Positions 43,161-55,915 are shown, counted from the stretch's first letter. The stretch is DNA of 64,000 bases from Thalassotalea loyana (GCF_030161435.1 NZ_BSSV01000009.1:62001-126000); one strand, 5' to 3'. Translations and numbers: made by a program. The notes: generated by a model from the sequence alone, not told the origin.

Positions 43161-43595
43161 TTATTCCTCGATTTTACCGCCAGCAGCTTCAATAGCTGCG
43201 CGAGCACCTTTAGTAACACCTAAGCCACGAACAGTGATAGGGCGAGTAATCTCACCAGACAACATGATTTTTGCTGTCTCAATGTTACGTGTAATTAGGT
43301 TAGCGTTTTTAAGCGCGTGGATGTCTACAACATCACCTTCGATTTTGTTTAACTCGTGTAAACGAACTTCAGCGTGAACTAAAGACTTACGAGAAGTAAA
43401 ACCGAATTTAGGTAAACGTTGTTTTAAAGGCATTTGACCACCTTCAAAACCTGGACGAACACCACCACCAGAACGAGACTTCTGACCTTTGTGACCACGA
43501 CCACCAGTTTTACCTAAGCCAGAACCAATACCACGACCTACGCGTTTCTTGGCCTTTTTAGCGCCTGGTGCAGGAGATAAAGTATTTAAATGCAT
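43161..43595 (-). CDS. rplO: 50S ribosomal protein L15
   Basis: 144 residues (E. coli 144). Start [20 protein letters not shown], the glycine/arginine-rich [20 protein letters not shown] segment that threads into 23S rRNA, and the C-terminal globular domain. It starts 2 bases after the rpmD stop. Confidence 0.99.
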   Translation of the reverse strand: MHLNTLSPAPGAKKAKKRVGRGIGSGLGKTGGRGHKGQKSRSGGGVRPGFEGGQMPLKQRLPKFGFTSRKSLVHAEVRLHELNKIEGDVVDIHALKNANLITRNIETAKIMLSGEITRPITVRGLGVTKGARAAIEAAGGKIEE

Positions 43596-43597
43596 TA

Positions 43598-43777
43598 TTA
43601 ATCCTCCACCTTAATCATGTAAGATACCTGATTAATCATACCACGTACAGACGGAGTATCTTCTAACTCAACTGTATGATTGATACGACGTAAACCAAGA
43701 CCTTTTAAAGTTGCACGGTGCTTAGGTAAGCGACCGATTGAACTTTTAACTTGAGTTACTTTAACTGTTTTAGCCAT
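43598..43777 (-). CDS. rpmD: 50S ribosomal protein L30
   Basis: 59 residues read directly from the gap between rpsE and rplO. The start [20 protein letters not shown] and the following [15 protein letters not shown] match L30 (E. coli 59 aa). The short product explains its absence from length-filtered gene lists. It starts 6 bases after the rpsE stop. Confidence 0.98.
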   Translation of the reverse strand: MAKTVKVTQVKSSIGRLPKHRATLKGLGLRRINHTVELEDTPSVRGMINQVSYMIKVED

Positions 43778-43783
43778 GCTTAA

Positions 43784-44287
43784 TTACCCCAAGATGTCTG
43801 CAACGTTTTTGCCACGCTTAGCAGCAACAGCTTCTGGCGATTTCATGTTCGCTAGAGCGCCGATTGTTGCACGGACAACGTTGATTGGGTTAGTAGAACC
43901 GTACGCTTTAGAAAGTACGTTCTGTACGCCAGCAACTTCAAGTACTGCACGCATCGCACCACCGGCGATGATACCTGTACCTTCAGAAGCAGGTTGCATG
44001 TAAACTTTAGAACCTGAGTGACGACCCTTGATAGGGTGTTGAAGAGTAGTACCCTTCAAGTCAACAGTTACTAAGTTACGACGAGCCTTTTCCATTGCTT
44101 TTTGGATTGCAGCAGGAACTTCACGTGCCTTACCGTAACCAAAACCAACACGGCCGTTACCATCACCAACTACAGTTAGTGCTGTGAAACTGAAAATACG
44201 ACCACCTTTAACCACTTTTGAAACGCGGTTAACGGCTACTAGCTTTTCAACGAATTCACTTTGTTGTGTGTTTTCTACATTAGCCAT
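43784..44287 (-). CDS. rpsE: 30S ribosomal protein S5
   Basis: 167 residues from ATG 44287 (E. coli 167), with GGAG correctly placed; a TTG two codons earlier is in frame but not needed. It has the dsRBD-like N-terminal domain ([20 protein letters not shown]), [20 protein letters not shown] and the C-terminal [20 protein letters not shown]. Translational fidelity protein of the spc operon. Confidence 0.99.
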   Translation of the reverse strand: MANVENTQQSEFVEKLVAVNRVSKVVKGGRIFSFTALTVVGDGNGRVGFGYGKAREVPAAIQKAMEKARRNLVTVDLKGTTLQHPIKGRHSGSKVYMQPASEGTGIIAGGAMRAVLEVAGVQNVLSKAYGSTNPINVVRATIGALANMKSPEAVAAKRGKNVADILG

Positions 44288-44296
44288 TGTCAACTC

Positions 44297-44650
44297 CTAG
44301 AACTGAAGGCCAGCTTCACGAGCTGCTTCTGCTAACGCTTTAACGCGACCGTGGTAACGGAAACCTGAACGGTCAAATGCTACTGACTCAACGCCTTTAG
44401 CTTTTGCACGTTCTGCAATAGCTTTACCTACTGCTTGAGCTGCTTCGATGTTACCTGTTTTCTCAACTGATGCTTTAACTTCTTTGTCTAAAGTTGACGC
44501 TGCTGCGATAACTTCAGAACCAGATGCTGCAATTAATTGAGCGTAAATATGGCGAGGAGTACGGTGAACGACTAAACGATTCGCACCCAACTCGCTGATT
44601 TTAGCACGTGCACGCTTTGCACGGCGTAAACGAGATGTTTTCTTATCCAT
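44297..44650 (-). CDS. rplR: 50S ribosomal protein L18
   Basis: 117 residues (E. coli 117). 5S rRNA-binding protein. The basic N-terminus [20 protein letters not shown] and the closing [20 protein letters not shown] are typical. It lies between rplF and rpsE with 9-base gaps. Confidence 0.99.
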   Translation of the reverse strand: MDKKTSRLRRAKRARAKISELGANRLVVHRTPRHIYAQLIAASGSEVIAAASTLDKEVKASVEKTGNIEAAQAVGKAIAERAKAKGVESVAFDRSGFRYHGRVKALAEAAREAGLQF

Positions 44651-44659
44651 CGTATTACC

Positions 44660-45193
44660 CTACTTCTTCTTAGCTTCTTTACGGCGAACATTTTCGTCGC
44701 TATAACGAATACCTTTGCCTTTGTACGGCTCAGGCTTACGGTATGCACGAATGTTAGCTGCTACTTGACCAACCATCTGCTTATCAGCACCTTTAAGTAC
44801 GATTTCAGTTTGGCTAGGAGTTTCAACTTTAACACCAGCTGGAATTGCATGATCTACCGGGTGTGAGAAACCTAGAGCTAAGTTTAAGCTCTGGCCCGCT
44901 GCTTTCGCACGGTAACCAACACCGTTTAGGATTAATTTCTTTTCAAAGCCAGCACTTACGCCAATAACCATGTTGTTGATTAATGCACGAGCAGTACCTG
45001 CTTGAGCCCAAGCGCCTTTACCGTCGTTAGCGATGTTAGTAACGATTGTGTTTTCTTCTTGAGAAATAACAACGTCACTGTGAATCGTACGAGATAATTC
45101 GCCTACAGGACCTTTAACTGTAATGTCTTGACCAGATAACGTAACTGTAACGCCAGCAGGAATTGACACAGGTGCTTTTGCAACACGAGACAT
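44660..45193 (-). CDS. rplF: 50S ribosomal protein L6
   Basis: 177 residues (E. coli 177), with two repeated RNA-binding domains: [20 protein letters not shown] at the start and the C-terminal signature [20 protein letters not shown]. It lies near the GTPase centre of the 50S subunit. 11 bases after rpsH. Confidence 0.99.
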   Translation of the reverse strand: MSRVAKAPVSIPAGVTVTLSGQDITVKGPVGELSRTIHSDVVISQEENTIVTNIANDGKGAWAQAGTARALINNMVIGVSAGFEKKLILNGVGYRAKAAGQSLNLALGFSHPVDHAIPAGVKVETPSQTEIVLKGADKQMVGQVAANIRAYRKPEPYKGKGIRYSDENVRRKEAKKK

Positions 45194-45204
45194 ATTCTTA
45201 CTCC

Positions 45205-45594
45205 TTACGCTACGTAACCTAAGATCTCACCGCCTAAACCAGCTTTACGAGCTGCGCGGTCAGTCATTAAACCTTTAGAAGTAGAAACAATCGCAATACC
45301 CATGCCCGCTAATACTTGTGGTAACTCGTTGCTACCTTTGTATACGCGAAGACCTGGACGTGAAACACGTTTGATTGATTCAATAACTTCTTTACCATCG
45401 TGATATTTCAGTTCAACTGATAACTCAGGCTTAGCACCTTCGATTACAGAAACACCAGAAATATAACCTTCTTCTTTAAGTAAGTTAGCAATAGCTACTT
45501 TAAGCTTTGAAGAAGGCATAGTTACAGCAGTCTTTGCTGCTGCTTGACCGTTGCGGATGCGTGTAAACATGTCCGCGATAGGATCAGTCATCAT
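45205..45594 (-). CDS. rpsH: 30S ribosomal protein S8
   Basis: 129 residues from ATG 45594, which has AAGGAG nine bases upstream; the 23 residues before it in the same frame belong to the rpsN overlap region and are spurious. Motifs [17 protein letters not shown] and [20 protein letters not shown] are standard. In E. coli S8 binds 16S rRNA and represses the spc operon by binding rplE mRNA. Confidence 0.98.
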   Translation of the reverse strand: MMTDPIADMFTRIRNGQAAAKTAVTMPSSKLKVAIANLLKEEGYISGVSVIEGAKPELSVELKYHDGKEVIESIKRVSRPGLRVYKGSNELPQVLAGMGIAIVSTSKGLMTDRAARKAGLGGEILGYVA

Positions 45595-45610
45595 AATTGC
45601 TTTCTCCTTA

Positions 45611-45916
45611 TTACCAACTAGCTTTCTTAAGACCAGGAACTTCACCGCGCATAGTTGCTTCACGTAACTTGATACGGCTTAAACCGAACTTACGTAAGTA
45701 ACCATGTGGACGGCCAGTCACGTTACAACGGTTACGTTGACGTGATGAACTTGAGTCACGTGGTAAAGATTGAAGTTTTAATACTGCATCCCAACGCTCT
45801 TCTTCAGAAGAATTAACGTTAGAGATAATTGCTTTTAACGCTGCACGTTTTTCAGCATATTTCGCAACTAATTTAGTGCGTTTTGCTTCACGTGCTTTCA
45901 TAGATGATTTAGCCAT
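45611..45916 (-). CDS. rpsN: 30S ribosomal protein S14
   Basis: 101 residues, the long zinc-free form (no CxxC pair), ending [20 protein letters not shown] and GLKKASW. It contacts 16S rRNA in the head. It sits between rplE and rpsH in the spc operon. Confidence 0.99.
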   Translation of the reverse strand: MAKSSMKAREAKRTKLVAKYAEKRAALKAIISNVNSSEEERWDAVLKLQSLPRDSSSSRQRNRCNVTGRPHGYLRKFGLSRIKLREATMRGEVPGLKKASW

Positions 45917-45927
45917 AACTCTACACC

Positions 45928-46467
45928 TTATTTCTTAAACGGGAAGTTAAAGGCAGTCAGCAAAGCGTGACCTTCCTCGTTAGTCTTCGCAGTTGTTGTG
46001 ATAGTGATATCTAAACCACGAATCTTATCAACTTTGTCGTAGTCGATTTCAGGAAATATGATTTGCTCACGTACACCCATGCTGTAGTTACCACGGCCAT
46101 CGAAAGATTTCGGATTTAAGCCACGGAAGTCACGGATACGAGGAACTGAAATAGAGATTAAACGCTCTAAGAATTCCCACATACGTTCGCCGCGTAAAGT
46201 TACTTTTGCGCCAATAGGGTAGCCTTCACGAATTTTGAAGCCAGCAACTGATTTGCGTGCTTTCGTGATCATAGGCTTTTGACCCGAGATTGCAGTAAGA
46301 TCATTTGTGGCGTGCTCTAATACTTTTTTATCAGTAATCGCTTCACCAACACCCATGTTTAGGGTGATCTTTTCAACTCGAGGGACTTGCATGACACTTT
46401 TGTATTCAAACTTCTTTTGAAGTTCTGCAACAACTGTATCTTTGTAAAAATCATGCAGTTTCGCCAT
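45928..46467 (-). CDS. rplE: 50S ribosomal protein L5
   Basis: 179 residues (E. coli 179). 5S rRNA-binding protein of the central protuberance. [40 protein letters not shown] and [20 protein letters not shown] are canonical. It follows rplX by 16 bases; in E. coli this is the site of S8 feedback control. Confidence 0.99.
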   Translation of the reverse strand: MAKLHDFYKDTVVAELQKKFEYKSVMQVPRVEKITLNMGVGEAITDKKVLEHATNDLTAISGQKPMITKARKSVAGFKIREGYPIGAKVTLRGERMWEFLERLISISVPRIRDFRGLNPKSFDGRGNYSMGVREQIIFPEIDYDKVDKIRGLDITITTTAKTNEEGHALLTAFNFPFKK

Positions 46468-46483
46468 CGTTTTACTCCAATAA

Positions 46484-46798
46484 TTAAACTAATTCGTTGT
46501 CAGACTTAAAGAAACGTACTTTCTTACCGTCTTCAACTCTAAATCCAACGCGGTCCGCTTTACCTGTTTTAGGGTTAACGATCGCTACGTTAGATACGTG
46601 GATTGGTGCTTCTTTTTCTACGATGCCACCAGGTTGCTGTAACTGAGGTACAGGCTTCTGATGCTTCTTAACTAAGTTAACACCTTCTACAAATACTTTG
46701 CTGTCTTCAACAAGAACTTTAGTAACTTTACCAGTTTTGCCCTTGTCTTTACCCGCTAGTACGATGATTTCGTCGTTTTGACGAATTTTAGAGGCCAT
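46484..46798 (-). CDS. rplX: 50S ribosomal protein L24
   Basis: 104 residues (E. coli 104). A KOW domain at the N-terminus ([20 protein letters not shown]) and the C-terminal [18 protein letters not shown] are typical. An early 23S assembly initiator. 12 bases after rplN. Confidence 0.99.
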   Translation of the reverse strand: MASKIRQNDEIIVLAGKDKGKTGKVTKVLVEDSKVFVEGVNLVKKHQKPVPQLQQPGGIVEKEAPIHVSNVAIVNPKTGKADRVGFRVEDGKKVRFFKSDNELV

Positions 46799-46810
46799 TG
46801 TTGTGACTCC

Positions 46811-47179
46811 TTAAAGTACTTCTGGTGCTAATGAAACGATCTTCATGAACTTTTCAGTTCGTAATTCACGTGTCACTGGCCCGAATATACGAGTACCAAT
46901 TGGCTGTAAGCTTGCATTCAAAATTACAGCCGCGTTGCCGTCAAAGCGAATGGCTGAGCCATCCTGGCGACGAACGCCCTTTTTAGTGCGCACCACTACT
47001 GCGTTAACAACATCACCTTTTTTAACTTTACCGCGAGGAATTGCTTCCTTCACAGCAACTTTGATGATGTCGCCAATGCGTGCGTAGCGACGGTGCGAGC
47101 CACCAAGGACCTTAATACATTGCACGCGTCGAGCGCCACTGTTATCAGCAACGTCTAGCTGTGTTTGCATTTGGATCAT
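46811..47179 (-). CDS. rplN: 50S ribosomal protein L14
   Basis: 122 residues from ATG 47179 (E. coli 123): [20 protein letters not shown] at the start, then [20 protein letters not shown] and [14 protein letters not shown]. The in-frame extension to 47248 covers the promoter leader and is spurious. It is the first gene of the spc operon. Normally rpsQ lies directly upstream; here rpsQ is 9.8 kb away and the upstream DNA is a divergent promoter region shared with thiC. Confidence 0.98.
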   Translation of the reverse strand: MIQMQTQLDVADNSGARRVQCIKVLGGSHRRYARIGDIIKVAVKEAIPRGKVKKGDVVNAVVVRTKKGVRRQDGSAIRFDGNAAVILNASLQPIGTRIFGPVTRELRTEKFMKIVSLAPEVL

Positions 47180-47268
47180 TTTATGTGCTCCGCTGTTATA
47201 TAAATTCAAGGTCGAAAAAGCCGACCCTTCACTGCCTTTTATACCCATCTAGAATTGATGGGCGCGAG

Positions 47269-47274
47269 ATTATA
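47269..47274 (-). promoter_or_regulatory. -10 element of the spc operon promoter
   Basis: Extended -10 TGTTATAAT on the minus strand with a GC-rich discriminator (CTCGCGCC) right after it. The -35 region about 17 bases upstream is poor. It is about 90 bases before rplN, matching the location of Pspc in E. coli. Confidence 0.55.
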
Positions 47275-47357
47275 ACACCACTTTTTTAAAATTGGTACTC
47301 AAATAAACAAAAAATAGACAATCGCAATTTGGTCATTTATTTCACTCGCTAGATAGT

Positions 47358-47363
47358 TATAAT
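47358..47363 (+). promoter_or_regulatory. -10 element of the thiC promoter
   Basis: TATAAT on the plus strand, eight bases before the first base of the TPP riboswitch, so transcription would start at the aptamer edge. The -35 at 17 bases is weak (ATTTAT). Confidence 0.5.
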
Positions 47364-47371
47364 GGGGACGA

Positions 47372-47468
47372 CTTGTCGGAGTGCAAGAGGAAAAATATTT
47401 TCCTTGAGCTGAGATCGCGTATGCGGGATCCGTAGAACCTGTAGGTTAAGACCTGCGAAGGAAACAAG
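47372..47468 (+). promoter_or_regulatory. TPP riboswitch (THI element)
   Basis: Closely follows the E. coli thiC aptamer. P1 is CTTGT / ACAAG. The 5' part is TTGTCGGAGTGC at 47373-47384. The pyrimidine-sensing CTGAGA lies at 47409-47414, GCGGGATCCGTAGAACCTG at 47423-47441 forms the other arm, and CTGCGAAGGAAACAAG at 47453-47468 closes it. The P3 arm carries an extra A/T-rich hairpin (GGAAAAATATTTTCC). It precedes thiC on the same strand, so thiamine pyrophosphate should switch off the operon. Confidence 0.97.
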
Positions 47469-49817
<2,349 letters not shown>

Positions 49818-49818
<1 letters not shown>

Positions 49819-50903
49819 TGGCTAATATAGCGATTATCGGGGCCGGCCTTTTGGGTCGGTTCACCTGCTTATGTTATCAAAACCATCAAGTAACCCTGTT
49901 TGATCCATTGGCGCTGGATGATGAACAGCACACAGGTTTGATTGCAGCGGCCATGCTTGCGCCCACTGCAGAAAGCGCTATTTCTAGCAACAAGGTTGTA
50001 GCATTAGGTAATCAAAGTCTGGAGCTATGGCCTGAGCTGTTAAAGCATTTTGATTGGCAACATGTTTTTCACCAAGCAGGTACCATTGTTCTTGCCCACC
50101 CGGCAGATAAAGGTGCAATCGCACACTTTATCAATCAAGTAAAACCCGAGCAGCAAGTAAACTTCACATCATTGTCGACTGATTCATTAATAAACTTAGA
50201 GCCAGAGCTTGCAAAGAATTGGCAACAATCATTGTACCTTAATGGCGAGGGACATATAGACAACGACATCCTCTACCAGGTAACTAGTAAGTACATACAA
50301 ACCTCAAACATAAGATTTAAAAAACAGTCCATTGACTTGGATGATGGTTCACTTGAAGAGTATGACTTAGTTATCGATTGTCGGGGCATGGGGGCAAAAG
50401 GCCAAACTAAGGAACTATTGAGAGGTGTACGAGGGGAGGTTATTCGTGTTAATGCGCCTGACGTACACTTGACTCGACCAATCCGTCTCATGCACCCAAG
50501 ATATCCTCTTTATATCGTCCCCAAAACCAATAACAACTATGTGATTGGTGCAACAGAAATCGAGTCAGAATCAACGTCACCAACAACAGTACGTTCGGCA
50601 TTAGAGTTACTATCGGCAGCGTATAGTGTCCATAAAGGATTTGCCGAGGCAACGATTACGTCAATTAAATCCAGTTTAAGACCGGCTTTTAGTGATAATG
50701 AACCAAGCATTTCATCTCATGGCAAAGTCATTCAAATAAACGGGTTATATAGGCACGGTTATATGATCACTCCAGCAATTATCAATATGTTAACGCAACG
50801 GACTAAACAACAATTCAATATTCGTTGTGATGCCAAGTTAGAAAAACTATTTGCAACCCAAATGTTAGGTAAGCAAAATTCAGGAGCTACACATGGAAAT
50901 TAG
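49818..50903 (+). CDS. thiO: Glycine oxidase ThiO (FAD-dependent)
   Basis: Oxidises glycine to the imine used by ThiG for the thiazole ring, replacing the tyrosine lyase ThiH of E. coli. 361 residues with an N-terminal FAD fold NIAIIGAGLLGRFTCLCYQN, a conserved acidic strand end, the DAO-type segment GVRGEVIRV, RPIRLMHPRYPLYIVPK and the C-terminal SSLRPAFSD and GLYRHGYMITPAI. It overlaps thiC by one base and thiS by 11 bases. Confidence 0.92.
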
Positions 50904-51087
50904 CCTAAATGGAGAGCTTCAGCTTGTCCATGCGACATCAATCGCCCTACTTATCCAAGAGGTGACACCACAAGCACCATTTGTTATTGCAGTAAACGGG
51001 GATTTTGTACCTAAACCTGAGTATGAGATAACACCGATTAACCCGGGCGACAGAGTAGATATTGTTGTTCCTGTTTTTGGAGGGTAA
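50893..51087 (+). CDS. thiS: Thiamine sulfur-carrier protein
   Basis: 64-residue ubiquitin-like protein whose C-terminal GG (ending [10 protein letters not shown]) is adenylated and thiocarboxylated to donate sulfur to Thi[13 protein letters not shown] at the start and [16 protein letters not shown] in the middle are typical. The activating enzyme ThiF is not in the cassette, so another E1-like protein must act elsewhere. Confidence 0.95.
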   Translation: MEISLNGELQLVHATSIALLIQEVTPQAPFVIAVNGDFVPKPEYEITPINPGDRVDIVVPVFGG

Positions 51088-51091
51088 TAAG

Positions 51092-51877
51092 TTGAACACA
51101 TTAACGATATATGGAGAGCAGTTTGATTCTCGATTAATGATCGGCACCGCTCTTTATCCGTCACCGAAGACGATGCGTGATTCAATTGATGCTTCTGGAG
51201 CAGAAATAATTACGCTGTCATTAAGACGCCAAGCTCCAGAATCAAATGGCGGTGAGTCCTTTTGGCAACAAATAAAATCCCTCAATAAAACGCTACTACC
51301 AAACACCGCAGGCTGCCACTCCGTTAAAGAAGCGGTTAATCTGGCGAAGATGTCACGTGAGATATTTGAAACCAACTGGATAAAGCTCGAACTTATCGGC
51401 GATGAGTATAACCTTCAGCCTGATCCTGTGGCCTTACTCGAAGCAACCGATGCGTTACTAAAAGATGGATTTAAAGTTCTCCCCTATTGCACTGATGACT
51501 TGGTCATTTGTCAAAGACTCGTTGATTTAGGTTGTGAAGTGGTCATGCCATGGGCATCTCCAATAGGAACAGGAAAAGGTATACTTAATCCTTATGCCCT
51601 GACAACTATTAGAGAAAGGTTGCCCAACACGACGTTAATCGTCGATGCCGGCCTAGGTCTTCCTTCTCATGCAACCCAAGCATTAGAGCTAGGATTCGAT
51701 GGCATTCTACTCAATTCTGCTATCGCAAAAGCGCAGCAACCTGAAAAAATGGCTAAAGCCTTCCGGCTGGCAGTAGAAGCGGGTCGTGAAAGCTATTTGG
51801 CAGGCAGAATGCCGGAACAAAATACCGCAATCGCAAGTACACCAACAATGGGCATGCCATTTTGGCATCAAGAATAA
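51092..51877 (+). CDS. thiG: Thiazole synthase
   Basis: TIM-barrel enzyme making the thiazole phosphate from DXP, the ThiS thiocarboxylate and the glycine imine. 261 residues from a TTG at 51092 with GGAGGG seven bases upstream; the ATG at 51062 lies inside thiS and would add ten residues. Motifs: [13 protein letters not shown], the Schiff-base region [13 protein letters not shown] with [38 protein letters not shown] (start of block), and [20 protein letters not shown]. Confidence 0.95.
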   Translation: MNTLTIYGEQFDSRLMIGTALYPSPKTMRDSIDASGAEIITLSLRRQAPESNGGESFWQQIKSLNKTLLPNTAGCHSVKEAVNLAKMSREIFETNWIKLELIGDEYNLQPDPVALLEATDALLKDGFKVLPYCTDDLVICQRLVDLGCEVVMPWASPIGTGKGILNPYALTTIRERLPNTTLIVDAGLGLPSHATQALELGFDGILLNSAIAKAQQPEKMAKAFRLAVEAGRESYLAGRMPEQNTAIASTPTMGMPFWHQE

Positions 51878-51910
51878 ATCAATACCGTTATAACTGATAA
51901 AGAGATACAC

Positions 51911-53440
51911 ATGAATTCAACCTCAAAGATGCCTGTAGTTTTGGCCATTGGCGGGTCAGATAATACCGCTGGTGCAGGGATTCAAGCAGACGTTACTACT
52001 ATCAATCAGCTTGGTTGTCATCCCGTTTGTGTGATTACGGCTGTGACTTCACAAAACCCGATGGGAGTTCATAGCATAAATCCTGTCGCACTGGAGGTGA
52101 TTGCGAGCCAAATAAAATCCATTTGTGATATCCAAATACCCAAAGTTATCAAGATAGGCTTATTAGCCAATATCGCTCAGGTTGAGATGATTAGCCAGTG
52201 GCTTACTTCACTCGGTGAAAACAAACCTGTGGTGATTTATGATCCGGTCGCGGTTGCATCAAACGGCAGTGCATTAACAGAGCAAGACATATTGCCAAGT
52301 ATTAAAGAGAAGTTACTGCCAGTAGTTGATATCATTACGCCCAATGCCCAAGAAAGCCAAACTATTACAGGGGAATATATCTTATCTTGGGATAGCCTTC
52401 CTTCCGTTGCCACTCAAATTAATAAGCTTGGCGTATCACACTGTATTCTAAAAGGAGGTCATGTTGATCTTCATAATGATTATTGTGTTGATATGCTACA
52501 AAGCGGAACAGCTCCTCAAACGCCCAAACGTTATTGGGTAGCAAATCGTAAAATAAACACGAAGCAATCACACGGTACAGGCTGCACGTTTGCCTCTGCT
52601 ATTGCGAGTTTCGTCGCGCGTGAATACCATATTCGCGATGCGTTTATGCTAACCAACGCTTATATACATAAATGTCTCTCGCTATCTCGTGAAAACCCAT
52701 TTCATAGTTTAACGAGAACACAATTTCCATCTGAAAAAGAATATTTTGGCGAAGTTCTATTGAATAATTCTCCTTTAGCTATGGAGTTAGATTGGTACCA
52801 AGAGGATCAACTCGCATATCGTGCAGGTTTTGAAGCTTGTACGCATCTACCACTTGGCTTGTACCCCGTTGTAGATAGTGTTGATTGGGTAGAGCGACTG
52901 TTAAAGCTGGGCGTTAAAACAGTACAAATAAGAATAAAACATTTGGCTGGAGATCTACTTAAACAAGCGTTGACCAAAGCAGTAGCGCTAGGTAATCAAT
53001 ATGACGCTCAGGTTTTTATCAATGATTACTGGCAATTAGCCATTGAATTAGATGCCTATGGCGTCCATTTAGGCCAAGAAGATATGGATGATGCAAACTT
53101 ATTAGCCATTCAAAACGCTGGCCTCCGACTTGGAATTAGTACGCACGGGCATTATGAACTGCTAAAAATGCATCAGCTAAAACCATCTTATCTTGCTATT
53201 GGCGCAATATTCCCAACAAAAACTAAAAATATGACAGGCCAGATCCAAGGTTTAACGGCATTAAAGCAATTATTGCCTCTATTAGAGGGTACCCCCGTGA
53301 CAGCGATTGGCGGAATCTCAGTAGAACGTGCTGAACACGTATTAGCAACGGGGATCAAAAGTATCGCAGTGGTCACTGCCATTACTGAGGCTGAAAATCC
53401 AGATAAAGCCGCTCAGGATTTTCTCAACTTATTATCTTGA
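51911..53440 (+). CDS. thiDE: Bifunctional HMP-P kinase / thiamine phosphate synthase
   Basis: Fusion of ThiD (residues about 1-270) and ThiE (about 300-505), together 509 residues. ThiD: AIGGSDNTAGAGIQADVTTI, VIYDPVAVASNGS, CILKGGHVDLHND, and the anion hole SHGTGCTFASAIASF. ThiE: GLYPVVDSVDWVERLLKLGV, VQIRIKHL, FINDYWQLAIELDAYGVHLG, ATGIKSIAVVTAI. It phosphorylates HMP-P and then couples HMP-PP with thiazole phosphate. Last gene of the thi operon, 33 bases after thiG. No clear terminator follows. Confidence 0.95.
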   Translation: MNSTSKMPVVLAIGGSDNTAGAGIQADVTTINQLGCHPVCVITAVTSQNPMGVHSINPVALEVIASQIKSICDIQIPKVIKIGLLANIAQVEMISQWLTSLGENKPVVIYDPVAVASNGSALTEQDILPSIKEKLLPVVDIITPNAQESQTITGEYILSWDSLPSVATQINKLGVSHCILKGGHVDLHNDYCVDMLQSGTAPQTPKRYWVANRKINTKQSHGTGCTFASAIASFVAREYHIRDAFMLTNAYIHKCLSLSRENPFHSLTRTQFPSEKEYFGEVLLNNSPLAMELDWYQEDQLAYRAGFEACTHLPLGLYPVVDSVDWVERLLKLGVKTVQIRIKHLAGDLLKQALTKAVALGNQYDAQVFINDYWQLAIELDAYGVHLGQEDMDDANLLAIQNAGLRLGISTHGHYELLKMHQLKPSYLAIGAIFPTKTKNMTGQIQGLTALKQLLPLLEGTPVTAIGGISVERAEHVLATGIKSIAVVTAITEAENPDKAAQDFLNLLS

Positions 53441-53568
53441 TAAATGGTCTTGGTACAAACGCACAAGTATTTACCGAAATGATAAGTTTTTTAGTCTAGG
53501 ATTGCGTAAATATCATCAATCGTTAACAATGTGTTAACCCAATAACTAAATAATAAAAGGGAATACTT

Positions 53569-55338
53569 GTGTCAGAGACAACATCAGAAAATCACGTTGA
53601 TAAACTCAACGTAGCCCCCGAAGGGCCACTTAGCTACGGCCCCTACCCTGAATTATCAAAATACGCTATTTTTGTCGGCTATTTTTTAGGTGTGATCATC
53701 GCCATTTCTATTGGCTATGCGTCACTTAAGCTAGGCTTTTCAATTGAAGGCTCAGAGCTAGCAGCCATTCTTGGTTTTGGTATCTTACGAGGTATTTTGC
53801 GTAGACGTTCCATTATTGAAAATAATGTTACTCAAACGGTAGCTTCAGCGGTTAACGGTGCTTCGTCGGGATTAATGTTTTCAGTTCCGGCCATCTTCAT
53901 TCTTGGTTATGGCACCGAGCTCAACCCATACATCGTTACGTTTGGCGCGATCGCAGGTGCGTTTCTGGGAATAGCTTTCATTATTCCTTTGCGCAAACAG
54001 ATGATCGATTTTGAACGACTAACCTACCCTGGTGGTGTTGCAGTAGCGACGATCTTAAAGTCACCGGGTGCAGGAATCGAAAAAGCCAAGCTTCTCGTTG
54101 GCGCGATGCTGTTCTCAGGCGTAGTGCATGTTATTGCCTTAGCTAATGGCATTCATGATTTACATGTAGGTGACTGGCTAAGTATCCCTGATGATTACGC
54201 CTATCTAAACTTAATGTTTTATGCCTCATTAATGACCATAGGGGTTGGCTTCATCGCTGGTCGTGGTGGTTTTGCATTTATTGTTGGTGGATTTGTTTGT
54301 TATTTCTTCCTAGCGCCAATGTTAGATATCACCGGTATGTTACCGCTTGATGCAGCTGGCAACCCAATCACCGATGCCAATGAACTTCGGTTAACACTCT
54401 TTAGACCAACAGGTATTGGTATGCTGATTGGTGGTGCAGTGATCGGTGTACTTTTCGCGCTGCCACTCATTCGCTCGGCGATAAAGTCGATGCAAAATAG
54501 CGCTAAAGTTGAAAGTGCGATGAGTAAAGAAGAGATGCCGATTAAGCTTCTATATTTTGCAGTCGTAGGTGCGGCAATTTTGCTTATGATCATGGCTTGG
54601 ACATCTGCAGAACAAGTTGGTATCGGTCGCGGTATCGCAATGGGGCTTTTGGGCACATTATGGATTTGGATGTCTGGCATTATTTTGTCAGAAGCAATCG
54701 GAAGAACAAACTGGTCGCCACTCAGTGGCATGACATTAGTCGCAGTTACCATTCTGATCATGTTAACCAGTGGTATGGATACAACAGGCGCCATTGTGGC
54801 TGCTGTGACTGTTGGTGCTGCTACGTGTGTCGCAATGAGCCAAGCAACCGATTTGATGCTAGATATGAAAACGGGCTACTTAGTCGGTGCAACACCTAGA
54901 ATGCAACAACTAGGACAATTTGCCGGTGCATGGCTAGGACCAATCGTCATCATCATTTTGATTTACGTACTCCACAGCGCATTTGGTTTGGGTAGTGATG
55001 AACTACCGGCCCCTCAAGGTCAAGCACTGGCCTCTATGGTGCAAGGTATTACTGGCGGTGATGTACCAACAGAAAAGTATACGGCAGGTGCGCTATTAGG
55101 CGGATTACTTTCAGCCATGATGGGTGGATTAGGTATTACTGTAGGCCTTGGATTTTACCTTCCGTTCAATATTGTACTAACTTACGCCTTAGGTACGTTG
55201 TTGCGTGAAGTATCCGATCGAAATATGGGTACTCATTGGTCTGATAACAAAGGCATTCCAATTGCAGCGGGCTTAATTGTTGGAGAAGCTCTGGTTGGTG
55301 TTGGTTATGCCGTTGTTAAAATTGCAAGTGCTACTTAA
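53569..55338 (+). CDS. OPT-family transporter
   Basis: Inner-membrane protein of 589 residues with about 14-16 hydrophobic segments, matching the bacterial OPT/YSL family: SKYAIFVGYFLGVIIAISIG near the start, FERLTYPGGVAVATILKSPG, and MGGLGITVGLGFYLPFNIVL late. OPT members take up small peptides or metal chelates; the substrate here is unknown. The GTG start at 53569 has AAGGG upstream. It lies 129 bases after thiDE on the same strand; a role in thiamine uptake is not supported by the sequence. It is followed at 11 bases by a small membrane gene. Confidence 0.9.
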   Translation: MSETTSENHVDKLNVAPEGPLSYGPYPELSKYAIFVGYFLGVIIAISIGYASLKLGFSIEGSELAAILGFGILRGILRRRSIIENNVTQTVASAVNGASSGLMFSVPAIFILGYGTELNPYIVTFGAIAGAFLGIAFIIPLRKQMIDFERLTYPGGVAVATILKSPGAGIEKAKLLVGAMLFSGVVHVIALANGIHDLHVGDWLSIPDDYAYLNLMFYASLMTIGVGFIAGRGGFAFIVGGFVCYFFLAPMLDITGMLPLDAAGNPITDANELRLTLFRPTGIGMLIGGAVIGVLFALPLIRSAIKSMQNSAKVESAMSKEEMPIKLLYFAVVGAAILLMIMAWTSAEQVGIGRGIAMGLLGTLWIWMSGIILSEAIGRTNWSPLSGMTLVAVTILIMLTSGMDTTGAIVAAVTVGAATCVAMSQATDLMLDMKTGYLVGATPRMQQLGQFAGAWLGPIVIIILIYVLHSAFGLGSDELPAPQGQALASMVQGITGGDVPTEKYTAGALLGGLLSAMMGGLGITVGLGFYLPFNIVLTYALGTLLREVSDRNMGTHWSDNKGIPIAAGLIVGEALVGVGYAVVKIASAT

Positions 55339-55349
55339 GGAGCAAACTT

Positions 55350-55886
55350 ATGATTAATTTAGCAAGATTTATTGTGGTCGCTTCTTTTTTAGCCGGAGCA
55401 TACCTAGCCTCTTTAGATAAAGAAACGATTAACTGGATGTATTTTATTCCCGTTATTGTGTTAGGTGTGGTTGGTGTATTTCTTTTAAAGTCGAGTGAAA
55501 AAGCGGCAGCTCAGGATGACAGCTTATTAGCGAGCGACAAAGAAATATTAAAAACAAGCCTAGAAAATATTTTAACCAACCTTCGTGACCTTGACGGTCG
55601 TAAGGATAAAGTCCCTACTTACGATATGCGCTTTGAAATTGATAAGGTCTTTCGGGACGACTTAAATAATTTCGCTGATAGCCGTGAAAGTATGAAGCAT
55701 TTATTTGGATTAATGGCCTATGCAGACATTATGTCGAGCTTCGCCGCTGGAGAACGTTATTTAAATCGTGTGTGGTCGGCCTCAACCGATGGATATGTCG
55801 ATGAGGTGTTAACCTATGTGTCAAAAGCACATAGCCAATTTGAACATGCACTTGAAGAATGGCAAAAAGCCGAAACAGCAAAATAA
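55350..55886 (+). CDS. Hypothetical membrane protein, partner of the OPT transporter
   Basis: 178 residues. I do not recognise the family. Two hydrophobic segments (about 5-20 and 27-45) are followed by a charged cytoplasmic domain of about 130 residues that is mainly helical (EILKTSLENILTNLRDLDGR, then FGLMAYADIMSSFAAGERYL). There is no catalytic motif. GGAG stands nine bases before ATG 55350, and the gene follows the OPT gene by 11 bases, so translation and probably function are linked, for example as a regulatory subunit. A terminator follows. Confidence 0.7.
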   Translation: MINLARFIVVASFLAGAYLASLDKETINWMYFIPVIVLGVVGVFLLKSSEKAAAQDDSLLASDKEILKTSLENILTNLRDLDGRKDKVPTYDMRFEIDKVFRDDLNNFADSRESMKHLFGLMAYADIMSSFAAGERYLNRVWSASTDGYVDEVLTYVSKAHSQFEHALEEWQKAETAK

Positions 55887-55887
55887 A

Positions 55888-55915
55888 AAACGGGGCGAAC
55901 GCCCCGTTTATTTTT
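55888..55915. terminator. Terminator between the OPT operon and the spo0M-like gene
   Basis: AAACGGGGCG / CGCCCCGTTT hairpin with an AA loop between convergent genes, T-rich after it. Confidence 0.88.

Noticed and set aside
47180-47248. Longer start for rplN
   Set aside because: Covers the leader and promoter-proximal DNA; L14 starts at MIQ as in other bacteria.
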